Source of the DNA: Lachnospiraceae bacterium
GTDB taxonomy: Bacteria; Bacillota; Clostridia; Lachnospirales; Lachnospiraceae
Assembly (NCBI GenBank): GCA_017521195.1
Contig: JAFXGP010000047.1
Location: 1 to 32,453 of the forward strand
Length of the DNA: 32,453 bases
Direction of reading: 5' to 3'
The stretch's first letter is position 1, and each line of letters opens with the position of its first letter. The position numbers and the translations under genes are program-made. Positions 8,379 to 17,496 of this stretch are shown in pieces. Under the pieces are notes generated by a model that was given only the letters and a program-made list of their open reading frames with translations, did no database searches and was not told the origin of the DNA.

Positions 8379-10430
8379 GTGATTCGTAAAATAAAGCAGA
8401 AAATCAGAACTTATTTGACAGAAAAATATGATGCTGTATATTTTCAGGAATTAGAGCAGCAGGTGACATCCTATGATGATTGGATTTGGGAGACGGAAAA
8501 TACTTCCAAAGAAAAGGAAATGGAAATTGTCTGGGATTTGGAAAAAGAGAAACGTCAAAAATTAGAACAGAGAAAAGGCGTATCTTTGATTTCTTATGCA
8601 GAGTTGGATTCCATTCAGAATTTAACAGAACACATAAATACTTTGCCGGAAGATTGTCAAATAGTGGTTTTGGCAGAAGATTCTCAAAAGGTTACAGGGA
8701 ATACCATAGACAGAATCTTGGAAGTATTTGCAAAAAAGGAAGAAATAGAACTGCTCTATGGTGATGAAGATGAAGTTAACCATAATGAAACTGTGCGAAT
8801 GAATCCTTGGTTCAAACCGGATTATTCACCGGATACTTTGCTTTCTTATTTTTATTTTGGAAAGTTAGTGGCTGTACGTAAAGAAGCCTTGAAAACAGCA
8901 GTAGAATGTTTGGGTAAAAAGCAGAAAGAATCGGATAATATATTCAAAGCTAATAGAATTTTATATTCTGTGATTTTAGAGATTTGTCTGAACTTAGAGC
9001 GAGAACGTATTTTCCATTTGAAACAGGTAGTGTATTCCTCTCATAATATTAAGTATTGGGGATTCGAAGAAGAATATCAAGATATCAGAAATTATTATAA
9101 TAACCTCCGGAGAAGAGAAAAGGCAGATGGTGTATCTATAGTAATTCCTTCTAAAGATAATCCGGAAGTGTTAGCAAGATGTTTAAAATCTATTGCATGT
9201 TGGACCAAAGATATTTCTTATGAAGTAATTGTTGTGGACAACGGAAGTAACGAAGAGAACAAAACAGAATTGGAAAAGTTACAGCAGGAATATGGTTTTT
9301 CTTATGTGTACCAGCCTATGGAGTTTAACTTTTCCAAAATGTGTAACATGGGTGCACATCAGGCAAAATATGATTTACTGTTATTTTTAAATGATGACTG
9401 TGAAGTACGTGGTTCTAAATGGTTATCCCATATGGCCTCTTTGGTAATGGTAAAAACAACCGGTGCCGTAGGTGCCAAATTGTATTATCCGGAAAGCAAA
9501 CGAATCCAGCATTGTGGTATTTATAATATACAGGTTGGACCGGTTCATAAATTGCAGTTTAAAGAAGATATCAGACCATATTATGACAGAAGAAATATGG
9601 ATGTGAGAAATGTGCTGGCAGTAACAGCAGCATGCCTTATGGTCAGAAAATCTGTATTTGAAAAAATAAATGGGTTTGATGAAAACCTGAGAGTGGCCTT
9701 TAATGATGTAGATTTTTGCTACAGATTATATAAAGCCGGATATAACAATGTTATAGATAATGAAATTCACTTATGGCATCACGAGTCTTTAAGCAGGGGA
9801 AGTGATGAAAGTCCTGAAAAGTTAAATCGTTTGATGCAGGAAAAACAAAAATTGTATAAAAAACACCATGAACTTTGGGAAGAAGACCCTTATTATCATC
9901 CGGGCTTAACCATGGACATTTTAGATACAGGATATTCTTTTGATTATGAATATCCTCATCATAAACACTTGGCAGTAGAATATCCTGTCCGTATGCAGGA
10001 ACTTCCGAAAGGAACCCGGGTGGATGAATGTGTGGCTGCTATGGTAGAATATGCGGGAGATTTAAAAGGATGGTTTCTGGAGGATGATTTAGTAGAAAAG
10101 ATTCAGGATACCATGAATTGTACCCGGGCAGCATACTTACAGGGAAGTGCTGTGGTACTGGGATCTGATAATGCCTGTTTTGAAAAGAAAATTATTCTTC
10201 GCCATGAAGAAAGCGGCCAGTTATATCAGATTTTACCGGAATGGTATTATCGGCCGGATGTATTTCATAATTTACAGGAGCAGATTAATGTGGCATTAAG
10301 CGGTTTTGCCTGTCTGATAAATATGAAAGAAATGCCGGATGGCAGATATGAAGTTGGAATTCTTGTGAAGGACAAGATATCCGGACAGCATTTATTGAGG
10401 ATTACTACCAGAAGTATTGAGAATAGATAA
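8379..10430 (+). CDS. Two-module GT2 glycosyltransferase with degenerate first module
   Basis: The 683-residue protein has an intact family-2 GT-A domain at about 252-475: GVSIVIPSKD (251-260), VVDNGS (285-290), NDD (338-340) as the metal-binding motif and FNDVDF (441-446). In front of it, residues about 70-240 keep only the later part of another GT2 module (YGDEDE at 127-132, then FKPDYSPDTL); the start of the fold and the DHDD motif have decayed to LAEDSQ. About 180 further C-terminal residues follow without a recognised motif. The start is GTG 8379 with AGAGG at 8363-8367 and an 11-nt spacer. It is one of three tandem related genes. It probably transfers a sugar to the growing lipid-linked chain; donor and linkage cannot be read from sequence. 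Confidence 0.87.
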   Translation: MIRKIKQKIRTYLTEKYDAVYFQELEQQVTSYDDWIWETENTSKEKEMEIVWDLEKEKRQKLEQRKGVSLISYAELDSIQNLTEHINTLPEDCQIVVLAEDSQKVTGNTIDRILEVFAKKEEIELLYGDEDEVNHNETVRMNPWFKPDYSPDTLLSYFYFGKLVAVRKEALKTAVECLGKKQKESDNIFKANRILYSVILEICLNLERERIFHLKQVVYSSHNIKYWGFEEEYQDIRNYYNNLRRREKADGVSIVIPSKDNPEVLARCLKSIACWTKDISYEVIVVDNGSNEENKTELEKLQQEYGFSYVYQPMEFNFSKMCNMGAHQAKYDLLLFLNDDCEVRGSKWLSHMASLVMVKTTGAVGAKLYYPESKRIQHCGIYNIQVGPVHKLQFKEDIRPYYDRRNMDVRNVLAVTAACLMVRKSVFEKINGFDENLRVAFNDVDFCYRLYKAGYNNVIDNEIHLWHHESLSRGSDESPEKLNRLMQEKQKLYKKHHELWEEDPYYHPGLTMDILDTGYSFDYEYPHHKHLAVEYPVRMQELPKGTRVDECVAAMVEYAGDLKGWFLEDDLVEKIQDTMNCTRAAYLQGSAVVLGSDNACFEKKIILRHEESGQLYQILPEWYYRPDVFHNLQEQINVALSGFACLINMKEMPDGRYEVGILVKDKISGQHLLRITTRSIENR

Positions 10431-10449
10431 ACAGAAAGGAATTATATTC

Positions 10450-12429
10450 ATGACAAAAATTCCGGAAGAAATTAATTATAAAGAAGCCTATGAGAGAGAA
10501 CATTTGAAGGCGGCTGAGCTGGCCGGTCGTGTGGCAGAGTTAGAAGAAAAAAATGATTTGTTAGAGTTCAAATTGAACAGAATTAAAACAAATCCATTGT
10601 GGGTACATACCACCGGACTTCGTAAAATTATGCATGCTGTGTTGCGCCAGACTACACGTATTAAAAACTGTGGTGGTGCAAAAGGTGTTCTTGCTAAAAT
10701 AGATTATAAAAAAAGAGAAGCAGAGGCTAAAAAACAGTTTGGTACAGATAGTTTTCCAACAGCGGAAGAAAGAAAACAGCAGGAAGAAACTGTATTTGAA
10801 CGTATGGTAAAAATTAGTATTCTGGTACCTTTGTATAATACACCGAAGGATTTCCTGCATGAGATGATTCAGTCTGTGACTACACAGACTTATGGGAATT
10901 GGGAACTTTGTCTGGCAGACGGTTCTGACAGTGAGCATGAATTTGTCGGAGAAATTTGCAAACAGTATGCCAAAGATGATAAGAGAGTGGTATACCACAA
11001 ATTAGAAAAGAATGAAGGGATTTCCGGCAATACTAATGCTTGTCTGAAACTGGCAACAGGAGAATATATTGCTCTTTTTGACCATGATGATATCCTGCAT
11101 CCCAGTGTACTGTATGAGTATGTAAAAGTAATCAATGAAAAAAATGCGGATTATATATACTGTGATGAAACTACTTTTAAAGATGGTGACATCAATAAAA
11201 TGTTAACACTTCACTTTAAACCTGATTATGCACCGGACAATTTGCGTGCGAATAATTATATCTGTCATTTCAGTTGTTTTAAAAGAACTTTATTGGACGG
11301 TACAGAATTATTCCGTACCAAATTTGACGGAAGTCAGGACCATGATATGATTCTTCGTCTTACAGATATGGCAGAAAATGTAGTTCATGTCCCTAAATTA
11401 ATGTACTACTGGAGAAGTCATGCAGGCAGTGTTGCCAGCGGAATCGAAGCTAAGAGTTATGCTATTGAAGCAGCAAGAGGTGCGGTTGCGGAACATTTAA
11501 AAAATCATGGATTTGAACATTTTAAAATTACCAGTACCAGAGCTTTTGAAACTATTTTTAAGATTTCTTATCAAATTATCGGAAATCCAAAGGTAAGTAT
11601 TGTAATTGCGAATAAGGATCATGTGGAGGATTTAAGAAGATGTATTACTTCTATTTTAGAAAAATCCACCCATGATAATTTTGAAATTGTAGTAGTGGAA
11701 AATAACAGTACTACAAAAGAAATTTTTGATTATTATAAAGAAATCCAAGAACAGGATTCCAGAATAAAAGTGGTTACTTACACAGGTGAATTTAATTATT
11801 CGGCAGTGAATAACCTTGGTGTAAAACATACTACAGGAGAATATATTTTACTTTTGAATAATGATACGGAAGTAATTACGGTAAACTGGATAGAAGAACT
11901 TCTTATGTACGCCCAGAGAGAGGATGTGGGTGCTGTAGGAGGTAAACTTTATTATGCCAATAAAACTATTCAGCATGCAGGTGTAGTAATAGGATTGGGA
12001 GCTCACAGAACTGCAGGACATACCCATTATGGACAGTCAAGAGAAAACTTAGGGTACATGGGACGTCTCTGTTATACCCAGAATGTAACTGCAGTGACAG
12101 GTGCTTGTCTGTTGGTTAAGAAATCTCTTTTTGAAGAAGTTGGCGGTTTAGAAGAAAGTTTTAAAATTTCTTTAAATGATGTGGATTTCTGTTTGAAACT
12201 GAGAGAAAAAGGATATTTGAATGTCTTTACTCCGTTTGCAGAATTGTATCATTACGAATCTATTTCCAGAGGATTGGATGATCAGGGAGAAAAGGCAATC
12301 CGTTATAACGATGAATCCGAAAGGTTCCGTAATAAGTGGAAAGCGCAGTTAGAAGCCGGGGATCCGTATTATAATCCAAATTTCTCACTGGACAGAAGTG
12401 ATTTTTCTTTGAAAGTTAAAGCGAATTAG
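10450..12429 (+). CDS. Bifunctional tandem GT2 glycosyltransferase
   Basis: This 659-residue protein has two apparently complete GT2 modules. A short coiled-coil-like segment (about 15-45) precedes module one (121-345; KISILVPLYN, DHDD at 211-214, CDE at 238-240, SQDHDM at 295-300). Module two (381-620) has KVSIVIANKD, VVENNS at 415-420, NND at 470-472 and LNDVDF at 575-580. The architecture suggests that one polypeptide adds two residues to the repeat, as in other dual-module polysaccharide synthases. The frame opens at TTG 10417 inside the previous gene, but AAAGGA (10435-10440) with a 9-nt spacer supports ATG 10450. It is paralogous to both neighbours. Sugar specificity is unknown. Confidence 0.9.
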   Translation: MTKIPEEINYKEAYEREHLKAAELAGRVAELEEKNDLLEFKLNRIKTNPLWVHTTGLRKIMHAVLRQTTRIKNCGGAKGVLAKIDYKKREAEAKKQFGTDSFPTAEERKQQEETVFERMVKISILVPLYNTPKDFLHEMIQSVTTQTYGNWELCLADGSDSEHEFVGEICKQYAKDDKRVVYHKLEKNEGISGNTNACLKLATGEYIALFDHDDILHPSVLYEYVKVINEKNADYIYCDETTFKDGDINKMLTLHFKPDYAPDNLRANNYICHFSCFKRTLLDGTELFRTKFDGSQDHDMILRLTDMAENVVHVPKLMYYWRSHAGSVASGIEAKSYAIEAARGAVAEHLKNHGFEHFKITSTRAFETIFKISYQIIGNPKVSIVIANKDHVEDLRRCITSILEKSTHDNFEIVVVENNSTTKEIFDYYKEIQEQDSRIKVVTYTGEFNYSAVNNLGVKHTTGEYILLLNNDTEVITVNWIEELLMYAQREDVGAVGGKLYYANKTIQHAGVVIGLGAHRTAGHTHYGQSRENLGYMGRLCYTQNVTAVTGACLLVKKSLFEEVGGLEESFKISLNDVDFCLKLREKGYLNVFTPFAELYHYESISRGLDDQGEKAIRYNDESERFRNKWKAQLEAGDPYYNPNFSLDRSDFSLKVKAN

Positions 12430-12443
12430 AAACGGGAATTGAT

Positions 12444-13760
12444 ATGGCAAATATTTTCAATGTAACTAATTTGAAAAAAGCATATTATTATCTGAAACGT
12501 AATGGTTTGATGCTAACAATAGGTGCCGCACTGGAAAGAGTGCAGGCGCCTTATTTTGCTGACTACACTTATGTGTTGCCGTCTGAATCAGAACTGGAAA
12601 AACAGAGACAAAAGAAATGGAAGAAAGCATGGGTTTTTAGCATAGTAGTACCGGCTTATGAGACAAAAGAAGAGTTTTTTTCAGTTTTGGTGGATTCTTT
12701 ATTAGAACAGACATATCCTTATTGGGAACTGGTAATTGCAGATGCCAGTAGTACGGATGTTGTAAAATGTCAGTGTGATAAATATGAAGATAAGCGAATT
12801 AAGTATTATGCTTTGGAAAGCAATGCAGGAATTAGTGAAAACACCAATCAGGGTATTGAAAAAGCAACGGGAGATTATATAGGGCTGTTGGATCATGATG
12901 ATTATCTGACACCGGATGCATTGTACGAAATGGCTTTGGCCATAGAAAAAGGAAAAGAAAAAAATCAGGAATATGGATTTTTGTATTCCGATGAAGATAA
13001 ATGTGATGAATATGGTAAGAAATTTTACGATCCGCATATGAAGACAGATTTTAATCTGGACTTATTCCTGACGAATAATTATATCTGTCATTTTTGCGTT
13101 ATGAAACATGAGTTGATGCAAAGATTGAAGTTCCGTCGGGAATATGATGGTGCTCAGGACTATGATATTTTTTTACGGGCAGTAGGAGAATTGTGGAAAG
13201 AAAATCCCAAAATAGAAGAAACCATCTGTCACATTCCCAAAGTATTATATCATTGGAGATGTCATAATGATTCTACGGCTGCCAATCCTCAAAGTAAACG
13301 ATATGCTTATGATGCGGGAAAACGGGCTTTGCAGGATTTTGTAAATGCAAGAGGTTGGAAAGCTCATGTGGAAGAGATGGCTCATGTTGGTTTTTATAAA
13401 GTGATTTATGAGGGTGGTGTGTTTGCCCAGAGAGAAGATGTGGCAGCCATTTGCGGAAAAGAAATAAAATCCGGGCAAATCGTTTCCGGTGTTTATGATA
13501 AAGAAGGAAATATGCTATATGCGGGATTACCGTTTTGCTATAGCGGATATATCCACAGAGCAGTATTAAGTCAAAATGTATGTAGCATGGATATAGATAA
13601 ATGGGAAATAAATCCTAAAATAAAAGATGAAATTGCAACTTTTTTAAGGGAAGAAGCATCCAATATAGAAGGAACAAACACAGACAGGCAAAAACAAATT
13701 TGTAACTATCTTACTAAGCAGGGGTATCGGCTTTATTGGGATCCGGCTTATAAGAAGTAA
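12444..13760 (+). CDS. GT2 glycosyltransferase with a shortened second module
   Basis: This is a 438-residue protein. Residues about 65-300 form a complete GT2 module (FSIVVPAYE, DHDD at 150-153, YSDEDK at 181-186, AQDYDIFLR at 237-245). The rest looks like a reduced second module: FAQREDVAAICGK (328-339) matches MYAQREDVGAVGGK in the preceding gene, and the very end, KQGYRLYWDPAY (425-436), matches REKGYLNVFTPF there. The nucleotide-binding first half and the catalytic region between are missing. GGGA (12434-12437) precedes ATG 12444 by 6 nt, and the gene starts 14 bp after its neighbour. It probably adds one sugar to the wall polysaccharide repeat. Confidence 0.87.
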   Translation: MANIFNVTNLKKAYYYLKRNGLMLTIGAALERVQAPYFADYTYVLPSESELEKQRQKKWKKAWVFSIVVPAYETKEEFFSVLVDSLLEQTYPYWELVIADASSTDVVKCQCDKYEDKRIKYYALESNAGISENTNQGIEKATGDYIGLLDHDDYLTPDALYEMALAIEKGKEKNQEYGFLYSDEDKCDEYGKKFYDPHMKTDFNLDLFLTNNYICHFCVMKHELMQRLKFRREYDGAQDYDIFLRAVGELWKENPKIEETICHIPKVLYHWRCHNDSTAANPQSKRYAYDAGKRALQDFVNARGWKAHVEEMAHVGFYKVIYEGGVFAQREDVAAICGKEIKSGQIVSGVYDKEGNMLYAGLPFCYSGYIHRAVLSQNVCSMDIDKWEINPKIKDEIATFLREEASNIEGTNTDRQKQICNYLTKQGYRLYWDPAYKK

Positions 13761-13813
13761 AAAAATTAGTATATGAAAGGTGCCAAAATTAGAGCAGTTC
13801 CGGGAGAAACAGT

Positions 13814-14782
13814 ATGAAAAGTACCGTGATTATTCCTAATTACAATGGGATAAAGTTTATAGAAAACTGCATGAAGTCATTGGAAAAAGAAACTTCCACA
13901 TCTTATCACATTTGTGTGGTGGATAATGGTTCCGAAGATGGTTCCAGAGAATGGGTGGAACAAAACTGTCCGCAGGTTCAGGTGATTTCTCTTGGAGAAA
14001 ACACCGGTTTTTGCGGTGCTGTGAATGCGGGAATTGCAGAGGCAAAAACACCTTATGTGATTTTGTTGAACAATGATACAGAGGTAGAATACGGATTTGT
14101 AAAAGCTTTGGAAACTGCCTTGGAGAAAGAAGAAAAGAATTTTTCAGTTTCTGCCAAAATGGTGGATTTATATGATAAAGAAGTGCTGGACGGAGCAGGA
14201 GATTTGTATTGTGCTTTGGGATGGGCTTTTGCACTTGGAAAAGGAAAAGGTGTAAGAGGTAATTATACAAAAGCAACAGAAATATTTTCAGCCTGTGGTG
14301 GAGCAGTAATTTACAGAAAAGAAATTTTAGATGAGATAGGTTTTTTTGATGAGAATCATTTTGCCTATCTGGAAGATTGTGACTTAGGATATCGTGCCCA
14401 GATTTTTGGATATCGTAATTATTACACACCGGATGCGGTGGTGTATCATGCCGGAAGTGGCGTAAGCGGTTCCAGGTATAATGAATTTAAGGTTAGTCTG
14501 GCTTCTAAAAACAGTATATATATTATATATAAGAATATGCCTTTGTTACAGATTGTCTTAAATCTTCCTTTTTTAGTGCCGGGATTTTTAATTAAATATT
14601 TCTTTTTTGTTAAAAAAGGTTTGGGGCATACTTATAGAAAAGGTATTTTCAATGGAATAAAGCTTTGCAGAAGTAAAAAAGGGAAAGAGAAAAAAATACC
14701 TTTTAAATGGAATTATTTGGGAAATTATATAAGAATCCAGTGGAAATTATGGGTTAACACTGTAAGAAGATTTGTGGGTTGA
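13814..14782 (+). CDS. GT2 glycosyltransferase, WbbL/rhamnosyltransferase-like
   Basis: The 322-residue protein starts directly with a GT2 fold (STVIIPNYNG at 3-12), has VVDNGS at 35-40, the metal-binding NND at 86-88 and LEDCDL at 186-191. This pattern, with ENTGFCGAVN at 62-71, is typical of the WbbL-like branch, whose members often move rhamnose from dTDP-rhamnose to a polyprenyl-linked acceptor. The rfb genes nearby fit that. A hydrophobic, basic C-terminus (about 243-322) suggests membrane association. GGGAG (13802-13806) with a 7-nt spacer supports ATG 13814. Rhamnose specificity is inference. Confidence 0.88.
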   Translation: MKSTVIIPNYNGIKFIENCMKSLEKETSTSYHICVVDNGSEDGSREWVEQNCPQVQVISLGENTGFCGAVNAGIAEAKTPYVILLNNDTEVEYGFVKALETALEKEEKNFSVSAKMVDLYDKEVLDGAGDLYCALGWAFALGKGKGVRGNYTKATEIFSACGGAVIYRKEILDEIGFFDENHFAYLEDCDLGYRAQIFGYRNYYTPDAVVYHAGSGVSGSRYNEFKVSLASKNSIYIIYKNMPLLQIVLNLPFLVPGFLIKYFFFVKKGLGHTYRKGIFNGIKLCRSKKGKEKKIPFKWNYLGNYIRIQWKLWVNTVRRFVG

Positions 14783-14807
14783 AATTTTTGTAATAATATT
14801 GTAAAAT
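14779..14807 (+). promoter_or_regulatory. Candidate sigma-A promoter for the initiating sugar transferase
   Basis: TTGAAA (14779-14784) and TAAAAT (14802-14807) are separated by exactly 17 bp. The -35 box overlaps the TGA stop of the preceding glycosyltransferase. It would drive the sugar transferase that starts about 30 bp downstream, and possibly the LCP gene. Confidence 0.5.
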
Positions 14808-14837
14808 ATCTGTTATGTATGGAATTGGGTGGCTGAT

Positions 14838-16247
14838 ATGATTAAAGACAACCAAAAGTATTTTAATGGATTACACGTATTTTTAGATGCCCTTGCAATT
14901 GCGGGGTCATATATACTTGCTTGGTATTTAAAATTTGAAGGACCTTTTGTGACAGAGGGTGCAGGAGCTCTTCCGATGAGCTTTTATCTTAGTGCTCTCT
15001 ATTTTTTGGTGCCCGGATATTTAGTTTTATATTATTGGTTTAAGTTATACACTCCAAAGAGATCGCAAACTCTGGAAAAAGAAATCCTGGATATTATTAA
15101 GGTAAATAGTGTGGGAGTTGCTTTTTTCCTGATGGCAATTACTGCTTTTAAACTTGGAGATGGTAACTTTTCCCGAATAGTAATCGGTTTGTTTTATGGA
15201 ATTAATATTATAATTACACTGTTGTTCCGTATTGTTTTACGTACAACATTACGATATTTCAGGAAAAAAGGATATAATCTAAAATATATTTTGTTGGTAG
15301 GATATTCCAGAGCAGCAGAAGAATATATTAGTAGAATTAATGCTAATCCACAATGGGGATATGTGGTAAGAGGAATTTTGGATAATCATGTGCCTGCAGG
15401 AACACAGTACAAAGGTGTAAAAGTCATAGGTAGTATTGAGAATCTGGAAGTTGTGTTACCATTAAGTCACCTGGATGAGATTGCAGTAACACTTTCGCTG
15501 TCAGATTATGACATTTTGGAACAAATTGTTGGTTTATGTGAAAAATCAGGGGTGCATACTAAATTTATACCGGATTATTACAGCTTAATTCCGAACAAGC
15601 CTTATACAGAAGATATTAATGGTCTTTCTGTTATTAATATCCGATATGTTCCGTTAACCAATACAGTGAATAGAATTGCAAAGAGAACTGTAGATATTGT
15701 AGGTTCTGCTTGTGGTCTGATTATCCTTTCGCCGTTGTTGTTGATTCTGGCAATTTTAGTAAAGACAACCAGCAAAGGTCCGATTATTTTTAAACAGGAA
15801 CGTGTGGGACGTCACAATAAGAAATTTAATATGTATAAGTTCCGTAGTATGGCAGTACAGTCAGAAGACGAAGAAAAGAAAGGCTGGACAGTGAAAAATG
15901 ATCCACGTGTAACCAAATTGGGAAGTTTTATGCGTAAAACCAGTTTGGATGAACTCCCTCAGCTTTGGAATATTTTGGTTGGAGATATGAGTATCGTGGG
16001 ACCCAGACCGGAACGTCCTCAGTTCGTAGAGAAATTCAGGGAAGAAATTCCAAGATATATGATTAAACATCAGGTAAGACCGGGGCTTACAGGATGGGCT
16101 CAGGTACATGGTTATCGAGGCGATACATCGATACGAAGACGTATTGAGTTTGATTTATATTATATTGAAAACTGGAGCATGTTTTTAGATTTTAAAATTA
16201 TGTTTATGACGGTTTTCAAAGGGTTTGTAAATGAAAACGCATATTAA
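14838..16247 (+). CDS. Polyprenyl-phosphate sugar-1-phosphate transferase (WcaJ/PHPT family)
   Basis: This is a 469-residue polyisoprenyl-phosphate hexose-1-phosphate transferase. It moves a sugar phosphate from a nucleotide sugar to undecaprenyl phosphate and so starts lipid-linked glycan assembly. Four hydrophobic segments lie within about 12-135, a Rossmann-like middle domain at about 148-260 (YILLVGYSRAA), a further membrane helix at about 284-306, and the bacterial sugar transferase domain follows: FKQERVGR (318-325), the catalytic DELPQLWN (371-378) and SIVGPRPERP (385-394). A GTG at 14829 could add three residues; the weak GGGTGG (14827-14832) favours ATG 14838. The sugar transferred cannot be decided. 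Confidence 0.93.
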   Translation: MIKDNQKYFNGLHVFLDALAIAGSYILAWYLKFEGPFVTEGAGALPMSFYLSALYFLVPGYLVLYYWFKLYTPKRSQTLEKEILDIIKVNSVGVAFFLMAITAFKLGDGNFSRIVIGLFYGINIIITLLFRIVLRTTLRYFRKKGYNLKYILLVGYSRAAEEYISRINANPQWGYVVRGILDNHVPAGTQYKGVKVIGSIENLEVVLPLSHLDEIAVTLSLSDYDILEQIVGLCEKSGVHTKFIPDYYSLIPNKPYTEDINGLSVINIRYVPLTNTVNRIAKRTVDIVGSACGLIILSPLLLILAILVKTTSKGPIIFKQERVGRHNKKFNMYKFRSMAVQSEDEEKKGWTVKNDPRVTKLGSFMRKTSLDELPQLWNILVGDMSIVGPRPERPQFVEKFREEIPRYMIKHQVRPGLTGWAQVHGYRGDTSIRRRIEFDLYYIENWSMFLDFKIMFMTVFKGFVNENAY

Positions 16248-16278
16248 TGTTTTAAAAATACAAAAAGGAAGAGACAAA

Positions 16279-17385
16279 ATGACAACAAAAAAAGTACAAT
16301 CTAAACCAAATGTTAAAAAGAGAAGAAAGAAAAAATCTGCAAAGAACAATAAACGTATTTTCTTATTTGTTGCAGAAATGGTGATTTTAGTTATTTTATT
16401 AGTGGTATTATATATGGTATTAAAAGCTGATAAAGTGAACAAAATTTCTATTGACAAAGAAAATATTGTTGTAAATGAAACTGTAGAAAATAATGTTTCT
16501 TTAAAAGGATATCGAAATATTGCGTTGTTTGGTGTTGATGCCAGGGATAAATCCTTAGGAAAAGGAAACCGTACAGATACCATCATGATTGCATCCGTAA
16601 ATCAGGAAACAGGTGACGTAAAATTGCTCAGTGTGTATCGAGACACTTATTTAAATCTTGGCAATGATACTTACAACAAATGTAATGCTGCTTATGCCAA
16701 GGGCGGTCCGGAACAGGCTATTAATATGTTGAACATGAACCTTGACTTAAATATTGAGGATTACGTAACAGTTGGATTTACCGGTTTGATGGAAACTATA
16801 GATGCCATTGGTGGTGTTGAAATCGAAATTTTAGAAGATGAAATCAGACATTTGAATAACTATCAGATTAGTATGGTAGGAACCAGTACAGATGGTAAGA
16901 TATTTACCGCAACAGAAGGAAAGGACTATATTGCAGTTACACATGCAGGAAGACAGACCTTAAATGGTCTTCAGGCAACAGCATATTGTCGTGTTCGTCA
17001 GGTAGGTGATGACTTTATGCGAGCTCAGAGACAGAGAGATGTATTGGCTGCGATTATGGAAAAGGCAAAACAGTCCAGTCCTGCAACCTTAAACAAGATT
17101 TTGGATAAAGTGTTGCCATACGTATCTACTTCTCTTGATGTGGATGAAATGGTTGCTGTACTTGGTGAAATCAGTAATTATAGTATTGTAGCTAAGGATG
17201 GTTTCCCATTTGAACAATATCGTGCAACAGGTAACTTAGGAAGTAAAGGTAGTTGTGTAATTCCTGTAGACTTAAAGGCAAATGTATTAGAACTTCATAA
17301 ATTCTTATTTGCAGATGAAGCATATGAAATTTCTTCAGAAGTTCAGTCCTACAGCCAGAAAATTTCTGCAGACACAGGAAGATAG
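16279..17385 (+). CDS. LCP (LytR-CpsA-Psr) family cell-wall glycopolymer ligase
   Basis: The 368-residue protein has a very basic cytoplasmic tail (1-26), one membrane anchor (about 27-49) and an extracellular LCP domain (about 78-300). Conserved charged residues are visible in LFGVDARD (83-90), RTDTIM (98-103, Arg98 and Asp100) and SVYRDTY (118-124, Arg121 and Asp122). LCP enzymes transfer polymers from undecaprenyl pyrophosphate to peptidoglycan. This fits a Gram-positive wall polysaccharide locus and would be the last step here. The frame reaches back to ATG 16231 inside the previous gene, but GGAAGAG (16267-16273) 5 nt before ATG 16279 marks the likely start. A terminator follows. Confidence 0.93.
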   Translation: MTTKKVQSKPNVKKRRKKKSAKNNKRIFLFVAEMVILVILLVVLYMVLKADKVNKISIDKENIVVNETVENNVSLKGYRNIALFGVDARDKSLGKGNRTDTIMIASVNQETGDVKLLSVYRDTYLNLGNDTYNKCNAAYAKGGPEQAINMLNMNLDLNIEDYVTVGFTGLMETIDAIGGVEIEILEDEIRHLNNYQISMVGTSTDGKIFTATEGKDYIAVTHAGRQTLNGLQATAYCRVRQVGDDFMRAQRQRDVLAAIMEKAKQSSPATLNKILDKVLPYVSTSLDVDEMVAVLGEISNYSIVAKDGFPFEQYRATGNLGSKGSCVIPVDLKANVLELHKFLFADEAYEISSEVQSYSQKISADTGR

Positions 17386-17412
17386 ATATAAATTTATAAT
17401 GCTGAAGTATAC

Positions 17413-17448
17413 GGACTGTTACCACTATTTAGTAACAGTCCTGTTTTA
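17413..17448 (+). terminator. Intrinsic terminator after the LCP gene
   Basis: GGACTGTTAC (17413-17422) and GTAACAGTCC (17432-17441) form a perfect 10-bp stem with a 9-nt loop, followed by TGTTTTAT. It closes the main polysaccharide transcription unit, although some read-through into the next glycosyltransferase is possible. Confidence 0.8.
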
Positions 17449-17496
17449 TGTAGGCTTATAGAAGATGTATTTTGAATTGCTGTTTTAAGGAGCATT

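Noticed and set aside
13773-13817. A 14-codon leader ORF whose TGA overlaps the ATG of the next GT2 gene
   Set aside because: It has no ribosome binding site and no recognisable composition; the overlap is easily due to chance.
13857-14429. Long antisense open frame (190 codons) opposite the WbbL-like gene
   Set aside because: Composition is biased (rich in H, L, P, F) as expected of a shadow frame, with no ribosome binding site and no domain.
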